Below, one piece after another: positions 1 through 8,110 of a DNA stretch of 62,796 nucleotides (its first letter is position 1; each line of letters begins with the position of its first letter). Made by a program: the position numbers and the translations under genes. Source of the stretch: CADEED01 sp964444835 (GTDB taxonomy: Bacteria; Pseudomonadota; Gammaproteobacteria; Steroidobacterales; Steroidobacteraceae); the NCBI GenBank assembly GCA_964444835.1, contig CAYUIT010000019.1, positions 1 through 62,796 of the forward strand, given 5' to 3'. The notes below the pieces were generated by a model that was not told the DNA's origin, searched no databases, and was given only the letters and a program-made list of their open reading frames with translations.

Positions 1-1
1 T

Positions 2-877
2 CCAAAGCACGTGCTCGTGCTCGCGGGCGATCACATTTACAAAATGGACTACGGTCCGATGATTGCGTACCACGTCGAGAAAGGTGCAGACATCACCGTC
101 GGCGTCGTCGAAGTGCCGCGCCTCGATGCGCGCGAGTTCGGTGTGCTTACGGCGACCGAGTGGAACCGCGTCACGAAGTTCACCGAGAAACCGCGAGATC
201 CCGATCCGATGCCAGGGCGCCCCGACATCGCGCTTGCGTCGATGGGCATCTATGTGTTCAGCCCGCAGTTGTTAGAGAAGCTGTTGGTCGAGGACGCGAC
301 CGACCCGAACTCGGCACACGATTTCGGCAAGAACATCCTGCCGAAGTCGATCGATACGCTCCAAGTATTCGCGTATCCGTTCCAAGACGTGAAGACCCGC
401 GCGCAGAGCTATTGGCGCGACGTCGGGACGATCGATGCGTACTACGAGGCCAATCGCGAGCTCGTGTATGTCAATCCCGAGCTCAATATCTACGACGAAG
501 ACTGGCCGATCTGGACCTACCAAGTGCAACAGCCGCCGGCCAAGTTCGTGCTCGACGAAGACAATCGTCGCGGACTTGCGATCAACTCGCTCGTCTCCGG
601 GGGCTGCATCATCTCGGGCGCCGCGATGCGTGAATCGCTGCTGTTTTCGGGCGTGCGCGTTGACGAGCGCTCGTACGTCGAACGGGCAGTGATCTTGCCA
701 AGTGTGCATATCGGCCACGATTGCGTGATCAAGCACGCGATCATCGATGAGGGCTGCGATATTGCACCGCACACACAGATCGGTGTGAATCGAGCGGAGG
801 ACGAGAAGCGCTTCCACGTGACAGATAAAGGCGTGGTGTTAGTCACGGCCGATATGCTGCTTCGTTCAGCTTCCTGA
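2..877 (+). CDS. glgC: Glucose-1-phosphate adenylyltransferase, 3' part (5' end outside window)
   Basis: GlgC makes ADP-glucose from ATP and glucose 1-phosphate, the committed step of bacterial glycogen synthesis in the cytosol. The reading frame is already open at the window edge and begins inside the catalytic domain with LAGDHIYKMDYG, so the N-terminal third, including the nucleotide-binding loop, is missing. Visible landmarks are FTEKPRDP (glucose-1-phosphate-binding Lys region), SMGIYVF, HDFGKNILP, YWRDVGT, and the left-handed beta-helix C-terminus with NSLVSGGCIISG and a VLVTADML ending. These match the E. coli enzyme almost step for step. A glycogen synthase lies 0.5 kb away on the opposite strand, which supports a glycogen locus. 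The annotated start is simply the first complete codon in the window. Confidence 0.96.
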   Translation, partial: PKHVLVLAGDHIYKMDYGPMIAYHVEKGADITVGVVEVPRLDAREFGVLTATEWNRVTKFTEKPRDPDPMPGRPDIALASMGIYVFSPQLLEKLLVEDATDPNSAHDFGKNILPKSIDTLQVFAYPFQDVKTRAQSYWRDVGTIDAYYEANRELVYVNPELNIYDEDWPIWTYQVQQPPAKFVLDEDNRRGLAINSLVSGGCIISGAAMRESLLFSGVRVDERSYVERAVILPSVHIGHDCVIKHAIIDEGCDIAPHTQIGVNRAEDEKRFHVTDKGVVLVTADMLLRSAS

Positions 878-895
878 CAGGCTCGGTTCGTTACG

Positions 896-1357
896 ATGAT
901 GGGCATGAAGAATCTGCTGCTCGCAGTCACGCTGGCCGTTGTGCTGGGCGCATGCGCTGCATTCGCGCCGAAGCTCGAAACACCGCGCTTGTCCATCGTC
1001 AGCGTCGAAGTGTTGAAGACCGATCTATTCGAGCAACGCCTGAAGGTGCGCCTGCGCGTGCAAAATCCGAACGATCGGGAGTTGCCCGTCAAGGGCATCA
1101 CGTATCGCATGGAAGTGGCGGGCGAGGATTTCGCGCAAGGGGTCTCGGCGGCCGCATTCACGGTGCCAGCGTTGGGCGAGGCCGAATTCGACATGAACGT
1201 GACGGCCAATATGGCCACGACGTTGCTTCGTGTGCTGACGCAGTCGGGTGGCAACCGCGATGCACTCGACTATCGCATGGTGGGCAAGGTATCGCTTGCC
1301 AAAGGCTTTTTGCGGCAGATCCCGTTCGAGGAAAAAGGGACGATCAAATTGCGGTAG
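896..1357 (+). CDS. LEA14-type (WHy domain) lipoprotein
   Basis: A 153-aa protein with a lipoprotein signal peptide (hydrophobic stretch ending in the lipobox LGAC near residue 20), so it is probably anchored in the envelope and faces the periplasm. The mature part has the pattern of LEA14/WHy domains: LRVQNPNDRELPVKGITYRM near residues 55-75, an alternating beta pattern, and a closing KGTIKL strand. These domains are linked with desiccation or stress tolerance, but no activity is known for the bacterial lipoprotein forms. Several start codons compete (896, 899 and 905); the first is used here. Its last 14 bp overlap the 3' end of convergent glgA, so it probably shares no transcript with that gene. 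Confidence 0.8.
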   Translation: MMGMKNLLLAVTLAVVLGACAAFAPKLETPRLSIVSVEVLKTDLFEQRLKVRLRVQNPNDRELPVKGITYRMEVAGEDFAQGVSAAAFTVPALGEAEFDMNVTANMATTLLRVLTQSGGNRDALDYRMVGKVSLAKGFLRQIPFEEKGTIKLR

Positions 1358-2834
1358 TGAGGCGCGGCGCGACCGCGTTGCGTCGCAAACGCTCGAACAG
1401 CTTCACGTACTCCGCGCCTTGTCGCTCCCACGAGAAATCGGCCCGCATCGCGTTGCGCACGATGCGTTCCCATAACTCCGGATCGGCATACCACTCGAAG
1501 GCGAGATTGAGCGCCCAGCGCATGGCGTTCGCATCGAAGTCGTTGAAAACGATGCCGGTCCCGCGGCCGGTGAGCGGCTCGAATTGCTGCACCGAATCGG
1601 CCAGGCCGCCAGTGTTGCGCACGATCGGAATCGTGCCGTAACGCAAACTGTACATTTGATTGAGGCCGCACGGTTCATAGCGCGACGGCATCAAGAAGAT
1701 ATCGCTCGCCGCTTCGATCCAGTGTGCGAGCGGCTCGTCGTAGCCGTTGCGATAGAGCACACGTTCTGGGAATCGTTCGGCAAGTTCGCCGAAGACACGC
1801 TCGTACTGCGGCTCACCGTTGCCGAGTACCGCCAGTCGGGCGTCGCGCGTGGCTAACAACTCGGGCAGCGTATCGCGCAGCAAGTCGAAGCCTTTTTGCG
1901 ACGTCATACGGCTCACGATGCCGAGCAGGGGCGTGCGATCGGCCGCCGGTTCGAGCGAATAGCGGCTGAGGAACTCGCGCTTCAACTCCGCTTTGCGATC
2001 GAGCTCGTAGAGTCCGAAATTGCGCGGCAGATGTTTGTCCCAGCGTGGATCCCACTCCGCGTAGTCGACGCCATTCAGGATGCCGATCACCGCATCGCCG
2101 CGCGAGTTGAGCACGGTCTCGAGCCCCATGCCGTACAGCGGCGTGCGAATCTCGCGCGCATAGGTTGGACTTACAGTGGTGATCGCATCGGCATACATCA
2201 CGCCGTGCTTGAGTGCGTTCACGCGTCCGGCGCGCAGATCGTCTTGGTGGACGAGGTACGCGTGCTCGCCGAGCGCCAACGCTTCAACCGCTTCGGGGCC
2301 GAACTCGCCTTGGTAGCCGATATTGTGAATCGTCAGCACGGACTTCGCTTGGCTCAGGAATTCGTCGGTGGCGTACACGGATTTCAGCAGCAGCGGGGCG
2401 AACGCAGCATGCCAGTCATGGCAATGAACGATGTCGGGGTGCCAGCGCATGCGGCGACAACACTCGAGCGCGGCGCGCGTGAACGCCAGGAACCGCAAGT
2501 GCTCGTCGACATCGGTCGTGTAAAGCCGGGCTCGCGAGTACAGCACCGGGCACTCGAGTAGGTAGACGTAGGCGCGCGAATTCGGCAGGCGCGCCGTGTA
2601 CACGTCGAAGACATAGCGATGGGGCCCGAGCGCGATCGGCACCCCGCGCAGGAAATCGACGGGGTACATCTCGAACGCCTTGCGGTCCACCTGCGCATAA
2701 AACGGCATGAAGAGCCGCACGTCGTGACTCTGGGACTGCAACAGGCGCGTCAGGGCGCTGGCCACGTCCGCCAAACCCCCGGTCTTGGCAAGGGGTGTCA
2801 CTTCCGAAGCAATCGAGCAGATGGCGAGACTCAT
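1344..2834 (-). CDS. glgA: Glycogen synthase (ADP-glucose-dependent, GT5)
   Basis: GlgA extends alpha-1,4-glucan chains with ADP-glucose. The start MSLAICSIASEVTPLAKTGG carries the family K-T-G-G loop (KTGGLADV) that binds ADP-glucose. The GT5 N-terminal domain follows with HCHDWHAAF and TIHNIGYQGEF, and the GT-B C-terminal domain has GIVSRMTSQKGFDLL and the nucleotide-sugar motif PSRYEPCGLNQMYSLRYG. At about 496 aa it is a normal length. A GTG codon three residues upstream (2843) is an alternative start, and neither start has a clear Shine-Dalgarno. It is convergent with glgC and the LEA14 gene, so GlgC and GlgA are transcribed separately here. No glgB, glgX or glgP is visible. Confidence 0.95.
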   Translation of the reverse strand: MSLAICSIASEVTPLAKTGGLADVASALTRLLQSQSHDVRLFMPFYAQVDRKAFEMYPVDFLRGVPIALGPHRYVFDVYTARLPNSRAYVYLLECPVLYSRARLYTTDVDEHLRFLAFTRAALECCRRMRWHPDIVHCHDWHAAFAPLLLKSVYATDEFLSQAKSVLTIHNIGYQGEFGPEAVEALALGEHAYLVHQDDLRAGRVNALKHGVMYADAITTVSPTYAREIRTPLYGMGLETVLNSRGDAVIGILNGVDYAEWDPRWDKHLPRNFGLYELDRKAELKREFLSRYSLEPAADRTPLLGIVSRMTSQKGFDLLRDTLPELLATRDARLAVLGNGEPQYERVFGELAERFPERVLYRNGYDEPLAHWIEAASDIFLMPSRYEPCGLNQMYSLRYGTIPIVRNTGGLADSVQQFEPLTGRGTGIVFNDFDANAMRWALNLAFEWYADPELWERIVRNAMRADFSWERQGAEYVKLFERLRRNAVAPRLTTAI

Positions 2835-2949
2835 GTCGGACACAATTCTACGCGGGCATGGATCGCTGCGGGCTCAAGCCTGCGTCGCAGACTGGTACGA
2901 TTCACCCGGGACCGGTGCACGGAACGTGTCGGTGGAGGGGTCCCGTGCC

Positions 2950-4176
2950 ATGCGACGATTGTTGGTAGCCGGACTGATCGTGTTTTTGACGGTGGTGCCA
3001 GGCATCATCGGCGTCGTTGCGGCTGACTGGCCTTTCTGGAGCCGCGTCGTACATATTCCCAGCGATTCAGCCGATTGGCCCGAGTCCTTCTACGAGCCGA
3101 CGGTGACGCTGGAAGGTGCACCGCAAAGCTTCTTCCCAGCAGCTGCGGCCGATACCGTTTCGCTCGATCCTGCTGCGCTCGAGGAGGCCTCCGAGTGGGC
3201 CAAAGCTAACAATTCGAGTGCGCTGTTGGTGCTGCACCGCGGGGTTGTGCAACTCGAGCGTTACTACGATGGCCTAACGCCAGAAGCGCTGGTTTCAGGC
3301 CGCGATATGACGCGCTCCCTCTTGGGTTTGTTGGTCGGGTTCGCCATTGCGGATGGCAAGATTGCTTCGCTCGATACGGCGGTGTCGACGTGGCTGCACG
3401 AGTGGCGCAACGATCCGCGCGGCGCGATCACATTGCGGCAGCTCTTGCAGAACACGAGTGGTCTCGAAGAGTTTCCACTCACGATTCCAGCGCGAGGCGA
3501 GGGGCTACTCGGCTGGTGGGCGCCGTTCCAGGCGCTCGTGACGAACAAGAACGCGCGCTTGTCGTTAGGCTCCGATTTCGCAGGCGCAGCGCTGGCGTTT
3601 CAGGCGGTCTATCCGCCCGGCACGCGCTTCAGCGTTTCGAACGCCAACGCGCAGCTCGTGGGCGTCATTCTCGAACGAGCCACTGGCGAGCCGTTCGAAG
3701 GATATGTCAACTCGCGCTTATGGACGAAGATCGGCGCTGGGCGTGCCGAGCTGTACCTCGATCGCAGAAATGGCATGCCCGCCACCTATTGCTGCCTGCG
3801 TGCCACGGCGCGTGATTTCCTCCGCTTGGGCGCCCTGTTGGCCGACGACGGTCGTGCTTTGGGACAGGCAGTGCTGCCAGCAGGCTGGGTCACACAGCTT
3901 GCGGCGGGCTCGGCGGCCAATGCGTCGTACGGTTTGCAAATTTGGACCGGACGCGCGAGCCCAGGTACCCCCCAATACAGCCCGGCTAGCGACCCGGGCA
4001 TCCAACACAGTGAATCCTACGTAGCAGAGGATGTGATTTGGATGGACAGCGCCGCTGGGCCGACGCTGTGGGCGATCCCGTCGCGGCAGTTGGTGATCTT
4101 GCGCCTCGGTCGCCGAGCGGCGGCTTGGGATGCCGCGTTCTTGCCCAATCTGCTGACGCGCGCTGTGCGCAATTGA
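2950..4176 (+). CDS. Beta-lactamase-fold serine-hydrolase homologue with replaced catalytic residues
   Basis: A 408-aa protein with an N-terminal signal or anchor segment (residues 1-25) and the overall plan of the beta-lactamase/6-aminohexanoate-dimer hydrolase family: helix 2 region, ITLRQLLQNTSGL, FSVSNANAQLVG, TARDFLRLGALLADDG and a terminal WAIPSRQLVILRLG. The nucleophile motif, normally S-x-x-K-S, reads D119-M-T-R122-S, and the Tyr motif, normally Y-S-N, reads V229-S-N. Ser, Lys and Tyr are therefore all replaced, which suggests a catalytically dead, possibly binding or regulatory, envelope protein. The start is fixed by a GGAGGGG Shine-Dalgarno about 8 nt upstream; longer upstream starts lack this. 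The frame is intact, so it is not a decayed gene. Confidence 0.82.
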   Translation: MRRLLVAGLIVFLTVVPGIIGVVAADWPFWSRVVHIPSDSADWPESFYEPTVTLEGAPQSFFPAAAADTVSLDPAALEEASEWAKANNSSALLVLHRGVVQLERYYDGLTPEALVSGRDMTRSLLGLLVGFAIADGKIASLDTAVSTWLHEWRNDPRGAITLRQLLQNTSGLEEFPLTIPARGEGLLGWWAPFQALVTNKNARLSLGSDFAGAALAFQAVYPPGTRFSVSNANAQLVGVILERATGEPFEGYVNSRLWTKIGAGRAELYLDRRNGMPATYCCLRATARDFLRLGALLADDGRALGQAVLPAGWVTQLAAGSAANASYGLQIWTGRASPGTPQYSPASDPGIQHSESYVAEDVIWMDSAAGPTLWAIPSRQLVILRLGRRAAAWDAAFLPNLLTRAVRN

Positions 4177-4201
4177 AGCACGAGTTGTTAGGAGAGCTTG
4201 C

Positions 4202-4576
4202 ATGACGGTCGCATTGTGGTGCCTGTTCGTCGCTGCCATTTTGCCGATCGTTTGCGCCGGCATCGCTAAGTGGGGCTTCCCGCGGTTCGACAACCATCGG
4301 CCGCGCGACTGGCTCGCGAAGCAAGATGGCTGGCGCGCGCGCGCCAACGCAGCACAAGCCAATTCGTGGGAGGCGCTCGCGGTGTTCGCAGCGGGCGTGC
4401 TCACGGCGCACGTAGCCGATGCGCCGCAAGGCCGCGTTGATACCTTGGCGCTCGCGTTCATTGCATGTCGCGTCGCCTACATCGGGTTCTACGTCACCGA
4501 TCTCGCGACGCTGCGGTCCCTGGTGTGGTTGGTGGGCATCGGTCTGTCGCTCGGGATGTTCTTTCTCGCTGCCTAG
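4202..4576 (+). CDS. MAPEG-family integral membrane protein
   Basis: A 124-aa protein with four predicted membrane segments (about 1-22, 57-75, 80-100 and 103-122) and the MAPEG hallmark loop between the first two: DNHRPRDWL...RANAAQANSWEAL. MAPEG proteins include glutathione-dependent transferases and peroxidases in eukaryotes; the bacterial forms are mostly uncharacterised. The start is preceded by TTAGGAGAGCTTGC, a good Shine-Dalgarno at proper spacing. It follows the degenerate serine-hydrolase gene by 25 bp on the same strand and may be cotranscribed with it. A small perfect hairpin lies directly after the stop. Confidence 0.82.
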   Translation: MTVALWCLFVAAILPIVCAGIAKWGFPRFDNHRPRDWLAKQDGWRARANAAQANSWEALAVFAAGVLTAHVADAPQGRVDTLALAFIACRVAYIGFYVTDLATLRSLVWLVGIGLSLGMFFLAA

Positions 4577-4579
4577 CAG

Positions 4580-4598
4580 AATGCTGCGATGCAGCATT
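4580..4598 (+). terminator. Short perfect hairpin after the MAPEG gene
   Basis: An 8-bp perfect inverted repeat (AATGCTGC, 3-nt loop, GCAGCATT) begins 4 nt after the stop codon. No T-run follows, so it would be a weak or Rho-assisted end, or just a stabilising 3' hairpin. The rest of the 291-bp gap up to 4867 contains an AT-rich patch around 4661-4692 that could hold a promoter for the downstream peptidase, but no clear -35/-10 pair and no gene. Confidence 0.35.
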
Positions 4599-4867
4599 TG
4601 GTGGCTCCCGCAGGTCTTTCCGGCCCGTCCGCAGTGCGTTGTCAACGCAGATGCGACATTTTAAGTGATTGATTTAGAAATATTTTCTTGATGATGGGGG
4701 CGGGGGATCGGCGCCCCACTGGTAGAATCTGGCTGTCCTTCCCGCTCGCCCACGCGCAGCACCACGCCCCCTCACGGTGGGGCCTTTGCAATCTGGGGTG
4801 CCCTTCGCGAGCTCGAGGACGCGCCAACAACAACACGACCCTCGATGGAACTGGTGCAATCGTGGCC

Positions 4868-6388
4868 ATGACGCCCTACAAGCAGCTCGAGCTCGAATGG
4901 AAACGACTCCATGCGTTTCGTGGCGCCATGTCGCTGCTGCGTTGGGACGCGGCCGTGATGATGCCGCGCGGTTCGTCGGACGTGCGCGGCGAGCAGCTTG
5001 CTGCGCTCGAAACGGAGCACCACGCATTGCTGACGGCGCCGAAGATCACGCGCTTGCTCGATCGTGCGCAAGCCAACGTCGGCTCGCTCGAGGATTGGCA
5101 AGTGGCGAACTTGCGCGAGATGCGGCGGCAACGCGACCACGCCATCGCCACGCCGGTCGCGTTGATCTCGCGACTCGCCAAGGCGACTGCGCGTGCCGAA
5201 GTGCGCTGGGTCGAGGCCCGCCAAGAAGGCAAATTCGATACATTCGCGCCGCACCTCGAGGAGGTGTTGCACTTGGTGCGCGACAAAGCGCAGTTGTTAG
5301 GCCAAGCGTTGAATCTCGCGCCGTACGATGCGTTGCTCGATGAGTTCAGTCCGGGCATCACGGCGGCCGATATCGACGGCATCTTCAAAGGTCTCGGTCG
5401 GCGTCTGCCCGGCTTCATTCGCGAGACGATCGAACGGCAACACCAGCAACCGCCATTGCCACTCACCGGGCGGTTTGCGCCGGGCAAGCAGAAGGCGCTC
5501 ACCGTCGAGATCATGAAGGCGATCGGCTTCCCGTTCGATCGTGGTCGCCTCGACGAGAGCGAGCATGCGTTTACCGAAGGCGTCCCGGGCGACGTGCGTG
5601 TGACGACCCGGTTCGACTCGGCTGATGTGTTCTCGGGTCTCCTGGGGGCGCTACACGAAACCGGCCACGCGATGTACGACCTGGGCTTGCCGGCAGATTT
5701 CGCCGATCAACCCGTGGGCCGCGATCGCGGCATGGCGCTCGAGGAGAGCCAGTCGCTGCTCCTCGAGATGATGATTTGCCGCAGCCGACCGTTCCTCACC
5801 TATCTGAAGCCCTTGCTCGAGAAGCATTTTGGTGTGAGCGGGCCCGAGTGGAGTGTCGACAATCTCTATGCGCATCTGACGCGCGTGAAGCGCAGTGCGA
5901 TTCGCGTCGATGCCGATGAACTCACCTATCCATTGCACGTGCAAGTGCGCTACGAGCTTGAGAAGAAGTTATTAGCCGGCGAGTTGGCCGTTCGCAATTT
6001 GCCCGAGGCCTGGAACGTCATCATGGAGCAACGTCTCGGCGTGAAGCCGAGCAACGACGTCGAAGGCTGTCTGCAAGACGTGCACTGGGCCGTGGGCTCG
6101 TTCGGCTATTTTCCGTCGTACGCCGTCGGTTACGCGATGGCCGCGCAGTTCCACGAGCGGTTGCGCGATGCCGTGCCGGACCTCGATACGCAGCTCGCGC
6201 GCGGTGAGTTTGCGGGCTTGTTCGGCTGGCTGCGCGAGCACGTGCACAGTGTCGGCGCCCGCGTTACCGCTCACGAACTCGTCAAGCTGGCGACTGGGAA
6301 GCCGCTCGGCCCGACAGCGTCGTTGCGTTACTTGGAGTCGAAGTACCTCGGCGGCGCCGCGGGAGACGCGACGATCGCAGCGGCATGA
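4868..6388 (+). CDS. M32-family (Taq-type) metallocarboxypeptidase
   Basis: A 506-aa cytosolic zinc carboxypeptidase of the Taq/M32 family, which trims C-terminal residues from peptides. The zinc site HETGH is present in LGALHETGHAMYD. The family motif D-x-R-x-T appears as DVRVT, and G-x-x-Q-D-x-H-W appears as GCLQDVHW. Two further signatures deviate: HPF reads HAF (EHAFTEG) and HES-Q reads EESQS, a variant that may mark a subfamily rather than loss of function, since the zinc ligands are intact. The ATG at 4868 gives the usual family N-terminus (short helix, then LRWDAAVMMP); the in-frame extension upstream to 4688 reads through intergenic sequence and is rejected. The stop overlaps the next start (ATGA). 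Confidence 0.92.
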   Translation: MTPYKQLELEWKRLHAFRGAMSLLRWDAAVMMPRGSSDVRGEQLAALETEHHALLTAPKITRLLDRAQANVGSLEDWQVANLREMRRQRDHAIATPVALISRLAKATARAEVRWVEARQEGKFDTFAPHLEEVLHLVRDKAQLLGQALNLAPYDALLDEFSPGITAADIDGIFKGLGRRLPGFIRETIERQHQQPPLPLTGRFAPGKQKALTVEIMKAIGFPFDRGRLDESEHAFTEGVPGDVRVTTRFDSADVFSGLLGALHETGHAMYDLGLPADFADQPVGRDRGMALEESQSLLLEMMICRSRPFLTYLKPLLEKHFGVSGPEWSVDNLYAHLTRVKRSAIRVDADELTYPLHVQVRYELEKKLLAGELAVRNLPEAWNVIMEQRLGVKPSNDVEGCLQDVHWAVGSFGYFPSYAVGYAMAAQFHERLRDAVPDLDTQLARGEFAGLFGWLREHVHSVGARVTAHELVKLATGKPLGPTASLRYLESKYLGGAAGDATIAAA

Positions 6389-7173
6389 CCGCGCTGGCAG
6401 GCCCGCGCGGCCTTGTTCTCCTCGGCATCACGCTCGCCTCGGTGCTCGCTGCACTCTTCGTGCCGGCGATGCCGCAGCCCTTGTCCTACCACGACTTCGC
6501 CGACTGTCGGCCGTTTCTAGACGTTCCCAATTTCTTGAATGTGATGTCGAATGTGCCGTTCGTTTGGGCGGGCGCGCTCGGCATCGTCGCGGTCTGGCGC
6601 GGCGGGCCGCAGCAATTCATCGATGTACGTGAGAAGCTGCCGTACTTTGTATTCTTTTTCGGTGCGGTGCTCACCTGTTTCGGGTCGATGTACTACCACT
6701 TGGCGCCAGACAATCCGCGGCTCGTGTGGGATCGCTTACCGATGACGCTCGGCTTCGGCGGTCTCGTGGCAGCCGCAACGGCCGAGCGCGTGCAGCTCGA
6801 GATCGGCTTGCGATCTTTGTGGCCGCTCGTGATCGGCGGTATCGCCAGCGTGTTGTACTGGTACGCAACCGAGCGCGCTGGCGCTGGCAACCTCATTCCG
6901 TATGCGATCTATCAAGGCTGGGCCATCCTGATCGTGTTCGTGCTGCTGCTCGGCTTTCCGGCTCAGCGTTACACGCAAGCACACTTCCTGTGGTGGGCCG
7001 TGGGCTTGTATGCGCTCGCCAAAGTGGCGGAAACGTTTGATCTTGCGATCTATCGCTGGGGCGAGATCGCGAGTGGGCATACGATCAAGCATCTGCTCGC
7101 GGCAGGTGCCGTGTATGCGGTCGTGCTGCAAATTCGCCAACGCGAGCCCATTGCCGCCGCGCTTCGCGGTTAG
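6385..7173 (+). CDS. Ceramidase-like CREST-superfamily membrane hydrolase
   Basis: A 262-aa protein with about seven hydrophobic segments. It has the polar signatures of the alkaline ceramidase/CREST superfamily of membrane-embedded metallohydrolases: YHDFADCR near residue 33, GSMYYHLAPDN followed by WDRLPMT near 95-115, and GHTIKHLLAA near 232. The paired His and Asp residues would bind zinc within the membrane. Substrate is unknown; sphingolipid, other amide lipids or something else are possible. It starts inside the last codon of the carboxypeptidase gene (ATGA overlap), so the two are translationally coupled, although no functional link is obvious. Confidence 0.8.
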   Translation: MTALAGPRGLVLLGITLASVLAALFVPAMPQPLSYHDFADCRPFLDVPNFLNVMSNVPFVWAGALGIVAVWRGGPQQFIDVREKLPYFVFFFGAVLTCFGSMYYHLAPDNPRLVWDRLPMTLGFGGLVAAATAERVQLEIGLRSLWPLVIGGIASVLYWYATERAGAGNLIPYAIYQGWAILIVFVLLLGFPAQRYTQAHFLWWAVGLYALAKVAETFDLAIYRWGEIASGHTIKHLLAAGAVYAVVLQIRQREPIAAALRG

Positions 7174-7186
7174 AATTTTGCCGCTT

Positions 7187-8110
7187 ATGGACGAACCCCT
7201 CGCTCGAATCGCCACGGACGCGCGACCTGCGACGCCGCTGTCGCAGACTGCCAAGCCGCTGTCGCAGACTGCCAAGAAGTTGGCAGCGCACTTGCGTGGC
7301 CAGGTGGGTAAGGCGATCGAAGACTACGGGATGATCCGGGCCGGCGATCGCGTCATGGTGTGTTTGTCGGGTGGCAAAGACTCCTACACGATGCTCGATC
7401 TGTTGTTGTCGCTGCAGCGGGCAGCGCCGATCGATTTCGAGCTCGTCGCCGTCAATCTCGATCAAAAACAGCCGGGCTTCCCGGCAGAAGTCTTGCCTAA
7501 CTACTTGCGCGAGCTCGGCGTGCCCTACCACGTCATCGAGCAGGACACTTACAGCGTCGTCAAGCGGGTGGTTCCCGAAGGCAAGACAATGTGCGGCCTC
7601 TGCTCGCGCCTGCGCCGCGGTGCGCTCTACCGCTACGCTAGTGAGAACGGCATTACCAAGATCGCGCTCGGCCACCATCGCGACGATATTGTCGAAACAT
7701 TGTTCCTCAATTTGTTTTACGGCGGTCGGTTGAAGGCGATGGCGCCGAAGCTGCTCTCAGAGGATCGGCGGCACATCGTCATCCGACCGCTCGCGTACGT
7801 GAGTGAACGCGAGATCGAGCGGTACGCGCGTGCGCGGCAATTTCCGATCATTCCGTGCAAGCTTTGTGGGTCGAACGACAACGCGCAGCGCCGGGTGGTC
7901 AAACAAATGCTGCGCGATTGGGAGGCGCAATCGCCCGGGCGCGTCGAGAGCATTTTCTCCGCGCTTCGGACCGTTGAGGTTGCGCATTTGGCGGACGCAC
8001 GGCACCACGACTTCGCGGCGCTCGACGCCTTACGCGCCGAGTCGGTCGTACCGATGAGTGAGCAGGACGAGGACGCCCTCGCTGACGAACTCGATGGCCG
8101 CGCCCGCTAA
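7187..8110 (+). CDS. ttcA: tRNA 2-thiocytidine(32) synthetase TtcA
   Basis: TtcA thiolates cytidine 32 of certain tRNAs using ATP and an iron-sulfur cluster. The PP-loop reads CLSGGKDSYTML near residue 60. Cluster cysteines are visible as MCGLCSRLRRGA and, later, PCKLCGSND, as expected for TtcA rather than TilS or MnmA. The N-terminus is unusual in holding a perfect 21-bp tandem duplication (PLSQTAK twice, residues 17-30) before the conserved core. The ATG at 7187 lies 13 bp after the ceramidase-like gene. The end overlaps the start of the phosphatase/ADP-ribosylhydrolase gene by 17 bp, so these genes probably form one transcript. Confidence 0.95.
   Translation: MDEPLARIATDARPATPLSQTAKPLSQTAKKLAAHLRGQVGKAIEDYGMIRAGDRVMVCLSGGKDSYTMLDLLLSLQRAAPIDFELVAVNLDQKQPGFPAEVLPNYLRELGVPYHVIEQDTYSVVKRVVPEGKTMCGLCSRLRRGALYRYASENGITKIALGHHRDDIVETLFLNLFYGGRLKAMAPKLLSEDRRHIVIRPLAYVSEREIERYARARQFPIIPCKLCGSNDNAQRRVVKQMLRDWEAQSPGRVESIFSALRTVEVAHLADARHHDFAALDALRAESVVPMSEQDEDALADELDGRAR
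7235..7276 (+). repeat. Perfect 21-bp tandem duplication inside ttcA
   Basis: Two identical head-to-tail 21-bp copies (7235-7255 and 7256-7276) encode the heptapeptide PLSQTAK twice. The length is a multiple of three, so the frame is kept. Zero mismatches suggest a recent slippage or duplication event in the poorly conserved N-terminal extension of TtcA. Confidence 0.95.
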
